A stretch of DNA of 64,000 bases, taken from Rhizobium tibeticum. Lineage in GTDB: Bacteria > Pseudomonadota > Alphaproteobacteria > Rhizobiales > Rhizobiaceae. Location: positions 124,001-188,000 of the forward strand of contig NZ_FOCV01000004.1 in assembly GCF_900110205.1 (NCBI RefSeq), written 5' to 3'. This document shows, one piece after another, positions 1 to 8,820 of the stretch (positions are counted from its first letter, which is position 1; each line of letters opens with the position of its first letter). Below the pieces are notes generated by a model. The model was not told the origin of the DNA and did not search any database. It saw nothing but the letters and a program-made list of their open reading frames with translations. The position numbers and the translations under genes were made by a program.

Positions 1-13
1 GTTTGGCCTTCAT
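1..13 (-). CDS. iolE: iolE, 2-keto-myo-inositol dehydratase (first codons only)
   Basis: Only the first four codons (M-K-A-K) lie in the window; the gene continues past position 1. A good ribosome binding site, AAGGAG on the minus strand, sits about 9 bases before the ATG. The call rests mainly on position: it is directly downstream of iolD on the same strand, and rhizobial IolE proteins begin in this way. IolE dehydrates 2-keto-myo-inositol to the diketone that IolD hydrolyses. The gap from iolD is about 67 bp, so co-transcription is expected. Confidence 0.6.
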
Positions 14-80
14 CAATATTCTCCTTAAACGCATTTTCCGAAGAACGGCAATCGCTCTTCCGAAAAACGACAACAATCAA

Positions 81-1931
81 CTAGCTGATACGCTGGGCGG
101 CGCGCGCTTCGACGTAGGCTTTGCGCGCCTTGTTGACCTGCTCGCGCGGGCTGACTTCGGGGACGGCAACATCCCACCAGTAGCCGCCGGCTTCCGTGGT
201 GATCAGCGGGTCGGTGTCGATGACGAAGACCGATGTGCGGTCGTTCTTCTTCGAGTCGGCGATTGCCTTCTCGAGCTCGGCGATCGACGCGACCTTCACC
301 GCAACGGCCCCCATGCTCTCGGCATGGCCCCGGAAATCGATCTCCGGCATCACTTCGTAGTGCGCGTCCTTCAGAAGGTTGTTGAAGTTCGCACCCCCGG
401 TTGCCATCTGCAGGCGGTTGATGCACCCGTAGCCGCGATTGTCGAGCAGCACAATGTTGAGCTTCAGGCCGAGCATGACCGATGTCGCCAGCTCGGAATT
501 CAGCATCATGTAGGAGCCGTCGCCGACGAGGACGAACACTTCCTTTTCGGGATGCGCCATCTTGGCGCCAAGGCCGCCGGCGATCTCGTAGCCCATGCAG
601 GAGAAGCCGTATTCCATATGGTAGCTGCCCGGTGCGGTCGCCGGCCAGAGCTTGTGCATCTCGCCCGGCAAACCGCCCGCTGCGCAGAGGCCGATTGCCT
701 TTTCGAGATCGATCGAGCGCGTGACCGCGCCGATCACCTGGGCGTCGGAGGGCAGGGCGGCGTTGGTGCTCGCCATCGCCTTGGCGGCTGCCTCCATCCA
801 GACGTGCTTTTCCCGTTCGGCCTTCTCCGCCAATGCAGCCGGCGCCTTCCAGCCGGCGAGGCCGCTCGACACGGCCTTCAGGCCTTCGCGGGCGTCGGCC
901 ACCAACGTCTGGCCGTCGTGCTTTGCGGCATCGTAGGCGGCGATGTTCAGGCCGAGAATATTCAGTTTCTCGTTCTGGAAGAGCGCCCACGAACCGGTCG
1001 TGAAGTCCTGGCAGCGCGTGCCGACCGCGATGATCAGGTCCGTTTCGACGGCAATCGCATTGGCCGCCGATGTGCCTGTGACACCAACGGAGCCAAGCGC
1101 CAGCGGATGCCGCTCGTCGATCGCCGACTTTCCGGCCTGCGTGACGACGACCGGAATGCGGTGCTCCTCGGCAAAGGCGGTCAGTTCCTTGGTCGCCTGC
1201 GAGTAGAGGACGCCGCCGCCAGCGATGATGACCGGCTTTTCGGATTTCTTGATGAGCGCAATCGCATTCGCCAGCTCATCGGCATCCGGGCGCGGACGGC
1301 GCGTCGTCCAGACGCGTTCCTCAAAGAAGCTCTCTGGATAATCGAAAGCTTCCGCCTGCACGTCCTGGCAAAGAGACAGCGTAACCGGGCCGCAATCCAG
1401 TGGATCGGTCAGCACCTGCATGGCACGCTTCAGCGCCGCGATGATCTGTTCCGGTCGCGTGATCCGATCGAAATATCGCGAAACCGGGCGGAAGGCGTCG
1501 TTGGCCGACACCGTACCATCGCCAAAATCCTCGATCTGCTGCAGCACCGGATCCGGCGCGCGGTTGGCGAAGACGTCGCCCGGCAGGAAGAGAACAGGAA
1601 TGCGATTGACGTGCGCGACGCCGGCAGCCGTCACCATGTTGAGTGCGCCGGGGCCAATGGAGGTGGTGCACGCCATGAATCGCTGGCGGAAACTCGCTTT
1701 GGCATATGCGATGGCCGCATGCGCCATGCCTTGCTCGTTGTGGGCGCGATAGGTCGGCAGTTCACCGCGCACCTGATAGAGCGCTTCGCCGATGCCGGCA
1801 ACGTTGCCGTGCCCGAAGATCGCCCAGACGCCACCGAAGACCGGCACCTTCTTGCCGTCGACGATGGTCATCTGCTTCTTGAGAAAATGCGCAACCGCCT
1901 GCGCCATCGTCAATCGTACAGTCTTGCCCAT
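81..1931 (-). CDS. iolD: 3D-(3,5/4)-trihydroxycyclohexane-1,2-dione hydrolase IolD
   Basis: A thiamine-diphosphate enzyme of 616 residues, the usual IolD length. It opens the ring of the inositol-derived diketone to give 5-deoxy-glucuronate. The N-terminal pyrimidine-binding domain carries the catalytic glutamate in RAHNEQGMAH (about residue 66). The C-terminal domain holds the TPP and magnesium motif starting GDGSYMMLNSE (about residue 455) and ending near LLDN. GGGAGG lies ahead of the ATG. It follows iolC by 23 bp and precedes iolE, so it belongs to the iolCDE(B) operon. Family and role are clear from the motifs and context. Confidence 0.96.
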   Translation of the reverse strand: MGKTVRLTMAQAVAHFLKKQMTIVDGKKVPVFGGVWAIFGHGNVAGIGEALYQVRGELPTYRAHNEQGMAHAAIAYAKASFRQRFMACTTSIGPGALNMVTAAGVAHVNRIPVLFLPGDVFANRAPDPVLQQIEDFGDGTVSANDAFRPVSRYFDRITRPEQIIAALKRAMQVLTDPLDCGPVTLSLCQDVQAEAFDYPESFFEERVWTTRRPRPDADELANAIALIKKSEKPVIIAGGGVLYSQATKELTAFAEEHRIPVVVTQAGKSAIDERHPLALGSVGVTGTSAANAIAVETDLIIAVGTRCQDFTTGSWALFQNEKLNILGLNIAAYDAAKHDGQTLVADAREGLKAVSSGLAGWKAPAALAEKAEREKHVWMEAAAKAMASTNAALPSDAQVIGAVTRSIDLEKAIGLCAAGGLPGEMHKLWPATAPGSYHMEYGFSCMGYEIAGGLGAKMAHPEKEVFVLVGDGSYMMLNSELATSVMLGLKLNIVLLDNRGYGCINRLQMATGGANFNNLLKDAHYEVMPEIDFRGHAESMGAVAVKVASIAELEKAIADSKKNDRTSVFVIDTDPLITTEAGGYWWDVAVPEVSPREQVNKARKAYVEARAAQRIS

Positions 1932-1954
1932 GGGGCACCTCCCAAATGCTCTAA

Positions 1955-3889
1955 TTAATGTAGGCCGCGGGTTTTCAACCAGGCCTCGGTCAATTGGCGG
2001 AAGCGTCCGGCCATATCGGCGATCGCCTCCTCGTCGTTCATCTTGCCGGACAGCCAGGCGCGTGCCGCATCGGCAAAAATCGTCCGCCCCACGGCAAAGC
2101 CTTTGACGGAAGGGGCCGCCAGCGTCGCCTCGAAGCCCTTCACCAGCTCGTCGGCCGGCGCTTCAAGGCCGAGCAGCACGATGCCGCGGCACCAGGGATC
2201 GTTCTTGGCGATTACGGCGTCGATCTTCTTCCAGGCAGCCGTCGAGGCCTGAGGCTCCAGCTTCCACCAATCGGGCTTGATGCCAAGCGCATAAAGCTCG
2301 TCCATCGCCGTCGAGATCGTATCGTCCGTCAACGGCCCGTTCTTGCTTGCTATGATCTCGATGAGCAGTTCGCGGCCGACCTTGCGAGCGGCCTCGAATA
2401 GCGTGCGCAGCTTTTCCTGCTGTTCGGTCTTCAGTGCTGCCGGATCATCCGGATGGTAGAAGCACAGGCACTTGATGCAATGGTCGAGCGGCCATTCCAC
2501 GAGCTGCGAGCCGATGTCCTGGCTGAACTCGAAGCGCAGCGGCTTTGATCCCGGCAGTTCCACAGGGCGACCGATCCAGGCAAAGTTTTTGGTCGCCGCA
2601 TCGAAGAAGGCGTCGCGCCCGAAGCGCTCATCGATCAACATTCCATAGCCAGTGCGGCCATCCGCGACACGCGCGGCGGCTTGAACGGCAAGGCGCTTGA
2701 AGGCGACAATTTTCTTGTAATCGACGCCGAGCTCGTCGCAGACGCTGGTGAGCTGCGAGCGATGGTCGATCGCAAGCGCCATGAGAAGCGGAATATCGCC
2801 CTTGCGGGTCGAGGCCCAATGGATGTGGTTGATCGCGTCGTCCTTGCGCAGCGCGCGATGCTTGCTGCCGTGCTTCAGGAAGAAATCGAGCTCGGCCCAG
2901 GTCGGATATTCCGGCGAGCAAAGCAGGCGGGAAACGGCGAAGGCGCCGCAGGCGTTGGCCCAGGTGGCGCAGGTCTTCAGCGGCTCATTTTTCAGCCAAC
3001 CGCGCAAGAGGCCGGACATAAAGGCGTCGCCGGCGCCGAGCACGTTGAACACCTCGATGGGGAAACCTTCGCCGACAATGCCGTCTTCCAGATTGTCGCT
3101 GATCGGACCGTCATAGACGATGCAGCCCATGGCGCCGCGCTTGAGAACGATCGTTGCCGGCGACAGGCGGCGGATTTCCTTGAGTGCGCCGAGCACGTCA
3201 TCGGCCCCGGAGGCAATCAGGATTTCTTCTTCGGTTCCGACGATCAAATCGCAGTCTGGAAGCGTTTCCTTCATCTTAGATGAGACGCGGTCAGACTTCA
3301 CATAGCGCTCGAAGCCCTCGGCGTGGCCCGCAAGACCCCAGAGATTCGGCCGATAGTCGATGTCAAAGATCACCTTGCGGCCGTTGGCCTTGGCGATACG
3401 GATTGCCTTGCGCTGTGCGGCTTCGGTGTTTGGTCGGGAAAAATGCGTACCCGACACCAGCACGGCGCGCGACGATTTTATGAAGCTTTCGTCGATATCG
3501 CCTTCATCGAGCGCCATGTCGGCACAATCCGAGCGGTAGAAAATCATCGGCGAAACGCCTTCGGCCTCGACGGCGAGAAGCACCAGTGCCGTCAGGCGTT
3601 CCTTATCGGTCCTGATACCTTTCGTCTCGACCCCTTCACGCGCCGATTGCTCGATGATGAAGCGACCCATCTGCTCGTCGCCAACGCGCGTGATCAGGCC
3701 GGACTTGAGCCCGAGGCGCGCGGTGCCGATGGCAATGTTGGCGGGGCAGCCGCCGACCGACTTGGCAAAGGAGCCGATATCCTCAAGCCGCGAACCGATC
3801 TGCTGCCCGTAGAGGTCGACCGAGGAGCGGCCGATGGTGATCACGTCAAGCGACGGCTCCGGCTGCGAGCCCGGGTTCGGTTGTGCCAT
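1955..3889 (-). CDS. iolC: Bifunctional 5-dehydro-2-deoxygluconokinase IolC with fused DUF2090 aldolase-like domain
   Basis: A 644-residue fusion. The first half is a PfkB-family sugar kinase with the glycine motif SVGGCPANIAIG (about residues 44-55) and the second signature with its catalytic aspartate, LGAGDAFMSGLLRG (about 282-295). It phosphorylates 5-dehydro-2-deoxygluconate. From about residue 350 onward is a DUF2090 domain, usually assigned as the aldolase acting on the phosphorylated product (the IolJ step). The start has GGGAGGA upstream. The gene is preceded by two candidate IolR sites and followed by iolD. The fusion joins two successive steps and is common in Proteobacteria, where standalone IolC is about 325 residues. 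Confidence 0.95.
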   Translation of the reverse strand: MAQPNPGSQPEPSLDVITIGRSSVDLYGQQIGSRLEDIGSFAKSVGGCPANIAIGTARLGLKSGLITRVGDEQMGRFIIEQSAREGVETKGIRTDKERLTALVLLAVEAEGVSPMIFYRSDCADMALDEGDIDESFIKSSRAVLVSGTHFSRPNTEAAQRKAIRIAKANGRKVIFDIDYRPNLWGLAGHAEGFERYVKSDRVSSKMKETLPDCDLIVGTEEEILIASGADDVLGALKEIRRLSPATIVLKRGAMGCIVYDGPISDNLEDGIVGEGFPIEVFNVLGAGDAFMSGLLRGWLKNEPLKTCATWANACGAFAVSRLLCSPEYPTWAELDFFLKHGSKHRALRKDDAINHIHWASTRKGDIPLLMALAIDHRSQLTSVCDELGVDYKKIVAFKRLAVQAAARVADGRTGYGMLIDERFGRDAFFDAATKNFAWIGRPVELPGSKPLRFEFSQDIGSQLVEWPLDHCIKCLCFYHPDDPAALKTEQQEKLRTLFEAARKVGRELLIEIIASKNGPLTDDTISTAMDELYALGIKPDWWKLEPQASTAAWKKIDAVIAKNDPWCRGIVLLGLEAPADELVKGFEATLAAPSVKGFAVGRTIFADAARAWLSGKMNDEEAIADMAGRFRQLTEAWLKTRGLH

Positions 3890-3944
3890 GATGTCCTCCC
3901 GCTAGATTTTAGCTACGGCTTGGTGCCTGCCGATTGCTAGTAAT

Positions 3945-3958
3945 GAAACATCGGTTCC
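3945..3958. promoter_or_regulatory. Candidate IolR operator, upstream of iolC (distal copy 2)
   Basis: GAAACATCGGTTCC fits the GGAA-N6-TTCC form, which I recall as the motif reported for rhizobial IolR, with one mismatch. It lies about 56 bp before the iolC start. It is 30 bp, roughly three helical turns, from the perfect copy at 3975-3988, an arrangement that would allow cooperative binding. Confidence 0.45.
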
Positions 3959-3974
3959 GTATTGTTGTCAATTC

Positions 3975-3988
3975 GGAATGTTTATTCC
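3975..3988. promoter_or_regulatory. Candidate IolR operator, perfect GGAA-N6-TTCC
   Basis: GGAATGTTTATTCC matches GGAA-N6-TTCC exactly. It sits in the gap between iolR and iolC, 86 bp before the iolC start, in an AT-rich stretch suitable for a promoter. The same GGAATGTTTATT core recurs on the other strand just before iolR (4876-4889). Repressor binding here would control iolCDE(B). Confidence 0.65.
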
Positions 3989-3993
3989 ATTTT

Positions 3994-4857
3994 TCATTTC
4001 ACCGATTTTGCGTGAGTTCTTTTACGCCGCCGCTCGGCAATGGCGACTGGCAGGGCCATCGCCAGTGCCATCGAGGCCGAGAGCGAGCGGAAACCGGCAA
4101 AGTCCGCCTCCGCCACCTCGAACCAGCAGGTGGCGCAAGCAGCAAGCGGCGAAAAAGCCGAATCGGTGATGGCGACGACAGGCACGCCGCGATCCGCCAG
4201 TGCTTCCGCCTGGCTCAGGCTATCGGCGGCATAGGGCGAGAAGCTTGCGGCGATTGCCGCATCGTTCTGCGTCGCGAATTGCACCATCTCCGGATCGACG
4301 CCGTTTGGTGAAGCGACGATCTGGTGCCGAATATTCAGCTTCGAGAAGGCGTAGGTCATATGCGCCGTCAGCGGATAGGAGCGCCGCTTGGCGATCAGGT
4401 AGATCGTCTCCGCGCCCGCGAGGATATCGACTGCCTTGGCAAAGGTGTCCGTTTGCACCGTGGCCGCCAGCCGATTGATCGATTGGCTTGCGGCGAAAAT
4501 GAAGCCGGAAAGCAGGCTGGCATCTTCGTCCTCGCCGCTTGCCTCCTCCAGTGTTACGAGTCGCTCTTCATATGACAGCGTGCGGTCGCGCAGGCGCTCG
4601 CGAAAGATACTCTGCAGGTCCGAGAAGCCCTCGTAACCGAGATGGTGTGCGAGGCGCACGAGGGTCGACGGCTGCACGTCGGATGCCGCCGCGATGCTTG
4701 CCGTCGTGCCGAATGCAATTTCATCAGGATTGCCGAGCGCAAAAGCCGCGACCTGTGCAAGGCGCTTAGGCATGTTTGCTTTGCGTTCGATGATGATGCT
4801 GCGCAGGCTCTCGAAGTCGCGCGGAACCCTAGGGGTCGTTTTGCTGTCACTGTCCAT
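3994..4857 (-). CDS. iolR: MurR/RpiR-family transcriptional repressor IolR
   Basis: A 287-residue RpiR-type regulator. The N-terminal winged HTH (about residues 25-105) includes an AASDVQPSTLVRLAHHLGY recognition region. The C-terminal SIS domain (about 125-265) would bind a phosphorylated pathway intermediate. It lies between the iolC operon (same strand) and the divergent iolY-like gene, the arrangement of the rhizobial iol repressor. Candidate operators lie both before its own start and before iolC, which suggests repression of the catabolic genes and perhaps itself. The family call is very secure; the inositol role is inferred from context. Confidence 0.92.
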   Translation of the reverse strand: MDSDSKTTPRVPRDFESLRSIIIERKANMPKRLAQVAAFALGNPDEIAFGTTASIAAASDVQPSTLVRLAHHLGYEGFSDLQSIFRERLRDRTLSYEERLVTLEEASGEDEDASLLSGFIFAASQSINRLAATVQTDTFAKAVDILAGAETIYLIAKRRSYPLTAHMTYAFSKLNIRHQIVASPNGVDPEMVQFATQNDAAIAASFSPYAADSLSQAEALADRGVPVVAITDSAFSPLAACATCWFEVAEADFAGFRSLSASMALAMALPVAIAERRRKRTHAKSVK

Positions 4858-4875
4858 GCATGCGGTCCATTGGAC

Positions 4876-4889
4876 GAAATAAACATTCC
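4876..4889. promoter_or_regulatory. Candidate IolR operator before iolR
   Basis: GAAATAAACATTCC on the plus strand reads GGAATGTTTATTTC on the minus strand, one mismatch from the perfect site at 3975-3988. It is 18 bp before the iolR start, between iolR and the divergent iolY-like gene, so it could serve autoregulation or the divergent promoter. Confidence 0.5.
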
Positions 4890-5057
4890 ATAATGATCAC
4901 CATAAATGATTTTCATACGGGAACCCAATTGTTTTTATTGCCTTGAAATCCAAGAGTTTTGAACAGTTCTCAAGTTTCGTGGCGCAAGCGTACGCGGCAG
5001 GGACGCTTGTCAAAATGATCTAAATATTCCAAAAACCACTCGGCATCTGGAGGAGAA

Positions 5058-6176
5058 ATGATGAAAGCACTGGGAATCGGCCTGATCGGCACCGGCTATA
5101 TGGGCAAATGCCATGCCCTGGCGTGGAACGCGGTCAAAGCCGTCTTCGGCGACGTCGAGCGCCCGCGCCTGGTTCATCTGGCCGAAGCCAATGCCGAGCT
5201 TGCCGGGAAGCGCGCCTCCGAATTCGGTTTCGAAAAGGCGACGGCCGATTGGCGCACGCTGATCGCCGATCCCGAAGTCGATGTCGTTTCCGTCACGACG
5301 CCGAACCAGTTCCATGCCGAGATGGCGATTGCCGCGCTTGACGCGGGCAAGCATGTCTGGTGCGAGAAGCCGATGGCGCCGGTGTACGCCGATGCCGAGC
5401 GCATGCTGAAGACGGCACGGGCCTCGGGCAAGGTTGCCGTTCTCGGCTACAACTACATCCAGAATCCCGTGATGCGGCATATCAAGGCGCTGATCGAGGA
5501 AGGGGCGATCGGTGCCGTCAATCATATCCGCGTCGAGATGGACGAGGACTTCATGGCCGATCCCGATGTCTTCTTCTATTGGAAGAGCGAACTTTCTGCC
5601 GGCTACGGCGCTCTGGATGATTTCGCCGTGCATCCGCTGTCGCTGCTCTGGTATCTGTTCGGTCACGTGGAGGCTGTTATCGCGGATATGGTGAAGCCGT
5701 ACGGCAGCCGACCGCTGAGGGAGGGTGGCCGCCGCGACGTCGAAAATCACGATGCGGCCAATGTTCTCATGCGCCTCGACGGGGGTATCTCTGCTGTGCT
5801 GATGGCGAACCGCGCCGCTTGGGGGCGAAAAGGTCGAATCGCGCTACAGATCTTCGGCTCGAAGGGCTCGATTGCCTACGATCAAGAGCGCATGAACGAA
5901 TTCGAGCTCTACCAGGCGCAAGGCCGCGGCTCCGAACAGGGCTTCCGCAAGATACTCGCCGGTCCGGCTCACCAACCCTATGATCGGTTTATTCCGGCGC
6001 CAGGCCACGGGCTTGGCTTCAACGACCTGAAAATCATCGAATGCCGCGAATTGATCCGCGCAGTTTCCGGCGAGCCGTCGTCGATCGTGACATTCGAAGA
6101 CGGTCTTAGGATAGAGAAGTCCGTTCACGCCATGGCACAGTCGTTCCACGAGCGCCGCTGGATCGAGATCGACTGA
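5058..6176 (+). CDS. iolY: Gfo/Idh/MocA-family oxidoreductase, IolY-like inositol dehydrogenase
   Basis: A 372-residue NAD(P)-dependent sugar or cyclitol dehydrogenase. The N-terminal Rossmann fold shows GLIGTGYMGKCHA (residues 8-20), and the conserved EKP of the family is at about residue 103. The C-terminal alpha/beta domain carries the LDDFAVHPL stretch that holds catalytic residues in this family. GGAGGAG precedes the ATG. It is transcribed away from iolR. In Sinorhizobium meliloti the dehydrogenase beside iolR is, as I recall, called iolY and is needed for scyllo-inositol use; the symbol rests on that context. The exact substrate is not shown by the sequence. Confidence 0.8.
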   Translation: MMKALGIGLIGTGYMGKCHALAWNAVKAVFGDVERPRLVHLAEANAELAGKRASEFGFEKATADWRTLIADPEVDVVSVTTPNQFHAEMAIAALDAGKHVWCEKPMAPVYADAERMLKTARASGKVAVLGYNYIQNPVMRHIKALIEEGAIGAVNHIRVEMDEDFMADPDVFFYWKSELSAGYGALDDFAVHPLSLLWYLFGHVEAVIADMVKPYGSRPLREGGRRDVENHDAANVLMRLDGGISAVLMANRAAWGRKGRIALQIFGSKGSIAYDQERMNEFELYQAQGRGSEQGFRKILAGPAHQPYDRFIPAPGHGLGFNDLKIIECRELIRAVSGEPSSIVTFEDGLRIEKSVHAMAQSFHERRWIEID

Positions 6177-6260
6177 GGTCGATCAGCTTCCGGTTGACGG
6201 GGCTGGGGGTAGGGGCTAGGCCTTTGCTGGAACGCGCGAATGGATGCTGGGAGTGGGAAC

Positions 6261-7478
6261 GTGACGGACAGATTGGTGATCATCGGCGCGGGGCAGGCGG
6301 GTTTTGCGCTGGCCGCGAAACTGCGCGCGCTCAAGGATATGCGACCCATCACCATCATCGGAGCCGAAGATGCGCTGCCCTATCAGCGGCCGCCGCTCAC
6401 GAAGAAATATCTGCTCGGCGAGATGACGTTCGACCGTCTGCTGTTCCGGCCGGAACACTGGTATGCCGACAACAATGTCGAGATCAGGCTCTCCACCTGG
6501 GCTGAGCAGATCGTGCGCGACAAGAAGCAGGTCCTGCTGCAGGACGGCTCCTCGCTCGACTACGGTACTCTGGCATTGACGACCGGATCGACTCCGCGCG
6601 CGCTGCCGGCGTCGATCGGCGGAGATCTCGAAGGCGTCTATGTGGCGCGCGACAAGCGCGACGCCGATTTGCTGGCCGATGAAATGCGCCCGGGTCGTCG
6701 TGTCCTTATCATCGGCGGAGGCTATATCGGACTCGAGGCAGCTGCGGTCGCCCGCCACCGTGGTCTCGAGGTCACGGTCATCGAGATGGCCGATCGAATC
6801 CTCCAACGCGTCGCCGCCAAGGAGACGGCCGACATCATGCGGGTGATTCACGAAGCGCATGATGTCGTCATCCGAGAGAAGACAGGACTAAAACACCTCG
6901 TCGGCCGTGATAACAGGGTCATCGCCGCAGAGCTCGCAGACGGGTCTACGATCGAGGTCGATTTCGTGGTCGTCGGCATTGGCGTCGTCCCGAACGACCA
7001 GCTCGCCAAGGAGGCCGGTCTCGAGGTCGCCAACGGGATCATCGTCGACGAATTTGCCCGCACATCCGATCCGTCGATTTTTGCTGCCGGTGATTGCGCG
7101 GTCCTGCCGTGGCAAGGCGGACGCATCCGTCTCGAATCAGTGCAGAATGCCGTCGACCAGGCAGAGGCCGTTGCCGCCATCATTGCGGGCGGCAACGAAG
7201 CATATGATCCCAGGCCCTGGTTCTGGTCGGACCAGTATGATGTGAAGCTGCAGATCGCCGGCTTCAATATGGGCTATGACGAGACGGTCCTGCGCCCGGG
7301 AGCGCGCGACGGCGCGCACTCGATCTGGTATTTCAAGAACGGGTCGTTCATAGCTGTCGATGCGATCAATGACGCCAAGGCCTATGTCAGCGGCAAGAAG
7401 ATGCTGGAAGCCGGGATCAATCCCGACAAGGCGATCATTGCCGATGCATCCGCCGATCTCAAGCAGCTGTTGAACTGA
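6261..7478 (+). CDS. FAD-dependent NAD(P)H-ferredoxin/rubredoxin reductase
   Basis: A pyridine-nucleotide-disulphide oxidoreductase-fold flavoprotein of about 405 residues. It has an FAD-binding GAGQAGFALAAKLR motif at the N-terminus, an NADH-binding GGGYIGLEAAAV motif near residue 150, a second FAD motif FAAGDCA near 275, and a C-terminal reductase domain. This matches the BphA4/rhodocoxin reductase type, which passes electrons from NAD(P)H to a small [2Fe-2S] ferredoxin or rubredoxin. No partner ferredoxin or oxygenase is adjacent. I prefer GTG 6261, preceded by GGGAGTGGG; an in-frame ATG at 6240 is the alternative. Confidence 0.82.
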   Translation: MTDRLVIIGAGQAGFALAAKLRALKDMRPITIIGAEDALPYQRPPLTKKYLLGEMTFDRLLFRPEHWYADNNVEIRLSTWAEQIVRDKKQVLLQDGSSLDYGTLALTTGSTPRALPASIGGDLEGVYVARDKRDADLLADEMRPGRRVLIIGGGYIGLEAAAVARHRGLEVTVIEMADRILQRVAAKETADIMRVIHEAHDVVIREKTGLKHLVGRDNRVIAAELADGSTIEVDFVVVGIGVVPNDQLAKEAGLEVANGIIVDEFARTSDPSIFAAGDCAVLPWQGGRIRLESVQNAVDQAEAVAAIIAGGNEAYDPRPWFWSDQYDVKLQIAGFNMGYDETVLRPGARDGAHSIWYFKNGSFIAVDAINDAKAYVSGKKMLEAGINPDKAIIADASADLKQLLN

Positions 7479-7553
7479 GTAGCCTCAGCATCAGGTGAAA
7501 AAGCCGAAAAAGCGCTTGCGTCACCTGTCGAATGACTCTATCAGGCTCCCACC

Positions 7554-7644
7554 GGAGAGGTGGCCGAGTGGTCGAAGGCGCTCCCCTGCTAAGGGAGTAT
7601 ACGTCAAAAGCGTATCGAGGGTTCGAATCCCTTCCTCTCCGCCA
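7554..7644 (+). tRNA. tRNA-Ser (anticodon GCT)
   Basis: A 91-nt class II tRNA. The 7-bp acceptor stem GGAGAGG pairs with CCTCTCC and is followed by G and an encoded CCA. The anticodon stem CTCCC/GGGAG encloses the loop with GCT at 7588-7590. A long variable arm (TACG...CGTA) and a GGTTCGAATCC T-arm follow. It reads AGC/AGU serine codons. A decayed insertion sequence begins within about 20 bp of its 3' end without damaging it. Confidence 0.97.
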
Positions 7645-7660
7645 TCACACAATTGTCCAG

Positions 7661-7679
7661 CCCGAAGACATAGGTAACA
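7661..7679. repeat. Outer 19-bp IS terminal repeat
   Basis: CCCGAAGACATAGGTAACA repeats at 7686-7704 with three substitutions, in direct orientation and 25 bp apart. It lies 16 bp beyond the tRNA-Ser CCA end. Probably the transposase-binding part of the element's end. Confidence 0.6.
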
Positions 7680-7685
7680 GAGCGT

Positions 7686-7704
7686 CCCTAAGACATGGGT
7701 GACA
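7686..7704. repeat. Inner 19-bp IS terminal repeat
   Basis: CCCTAAGACATGGGTGACA is a near copy of the 19-mer at 7661-7679. On the minus strand it encodes the last residues (SPMS-stop) of the intact transposase reading frame, so it belongs to the element. Confidence 0.6.
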
Positions 7705-8820
7705 ACCTCGTGCCGAACGGCTTGTCGATGGTTCTCAAGGTCCTCTGCTCCAGGTCGATATATCCGAGATCATAGTGCATGAAGCTGACGAGCCAAATGC
7801 CGTCGTCGACTTCCGTGATTCCGAGTTTCTGGCCGGCCATCACGGTCGATATGTTGATCTTCTTGCGGTAGATTCAGATGCGGCCGCAATGGGTCACCAG
7901 CGCCTCTCTGTCGTGGAAGGGGTAGTCGATCTCCGGCAGGCCCTGATAGGGGCGTGACGAAGCGACGTAGAGATCTGCCGGCACCTTCATGTTGAGCGCC
8001 TCGTGCGGCCGCTCCTGATTGAATTCGCTGACGAACGCATCGAAGCGCGCCTGTTGCTGCAGGATGTTTCTGCCGGGTGGCCTGGTCGCCTCTTTCTTCA
8101 GCGTCAAGTGCATGCGCTCATGCCGGCCATTCTCTTGCGGATGGCCCGGCCTGATGCGCTCGAGCGCGATGCCGAGCCGCAGCCACCACACCGACAGCCT
8201 CGACAGATTGTAGAGGCCGTTGGGGCTGGCGAACGGCAGGCCGTTGTCGCTGCGGATCGCGAGCGGCAGGCCACGCTCTGCAAACAGCCGCCGGAACGCC
8301 TCGAACACACCCACCTCCCTTGTCGATTCGAAGGCTTCACAGGCAAGCAGGTAGCGTGACGCCTGGTCGGTGACCGTCAGCGGGTAACAGTAGCGGCCAT
8401 CGCCGAGCTTGAACTCGCCCTTGAAGTCGGCACACCACAGATCGTTCGGCAGCAATGCCTGAGACAAGGCCGTTCCCTCTGCCCGATAACGCTGTCGCTG
8501 GCGGGCATGAGCGTCCGGCCCGTGCCGGTCGAGGACGGCATGCACCGTGCTTTTCGAGGGCACACGCACGTCGCCGGCGAGCTTCCTGAGCAAAAGTTCG
8601 CGGATCTTACGCGTCCCCCAGTGCAGCTTGTCCTTCTTGCAGGAGACGATCAGGGCTTCCACCGGTGCCGGCAACCGATCCGTCAGTGCCTCCAGACCGT
8701 CGTCCTATAGCGATTGAAAGTCTTGTAGCCGGTCTTGCGCGAGATGCCGAGTGCCCGGCACACATCGCTCATCCCTTCGCCCTCGAGAAGGCGGGCGACG
8801 AAACGTAGACGTTCCTCCAT
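7688..8820 (-). pseudogene. IS481-type transposase, broken by a frameshift, a deletion and a stop
   Basis: The reading begins with MEERLRFVARLLEGEG at 8820 and an HTH (DVCRALGISRKTGYK). It loses frame at about 8705, where one A is missing from a lysine codon. About ten residues expected after the TDR motif (SRRP...ANQ in relatives) are absent at 8674/8675. The rve/DDE core then reads from 8674: LWCADFKGEF holds the first D, IRSDNGLPF the second and HPQENGRHERMH the last E. A premature TGA at 7874-7876 is followed in frame by the remaining tail, from YRKKINISTV to SPMS, ending at 7688. No active transposase can be made. Single-base and in-frame changes together indicate an old, decayed copy. 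Confidence 0.9.

Noticed and set aside
3..1958. A 651-codon open frame on the plus strand opposite iolD
   Set aside because: It is antisense to a gene with full catalytic motifs, has arginine- and histidine-rich composition typical of shadow frames, and no family resemblance.
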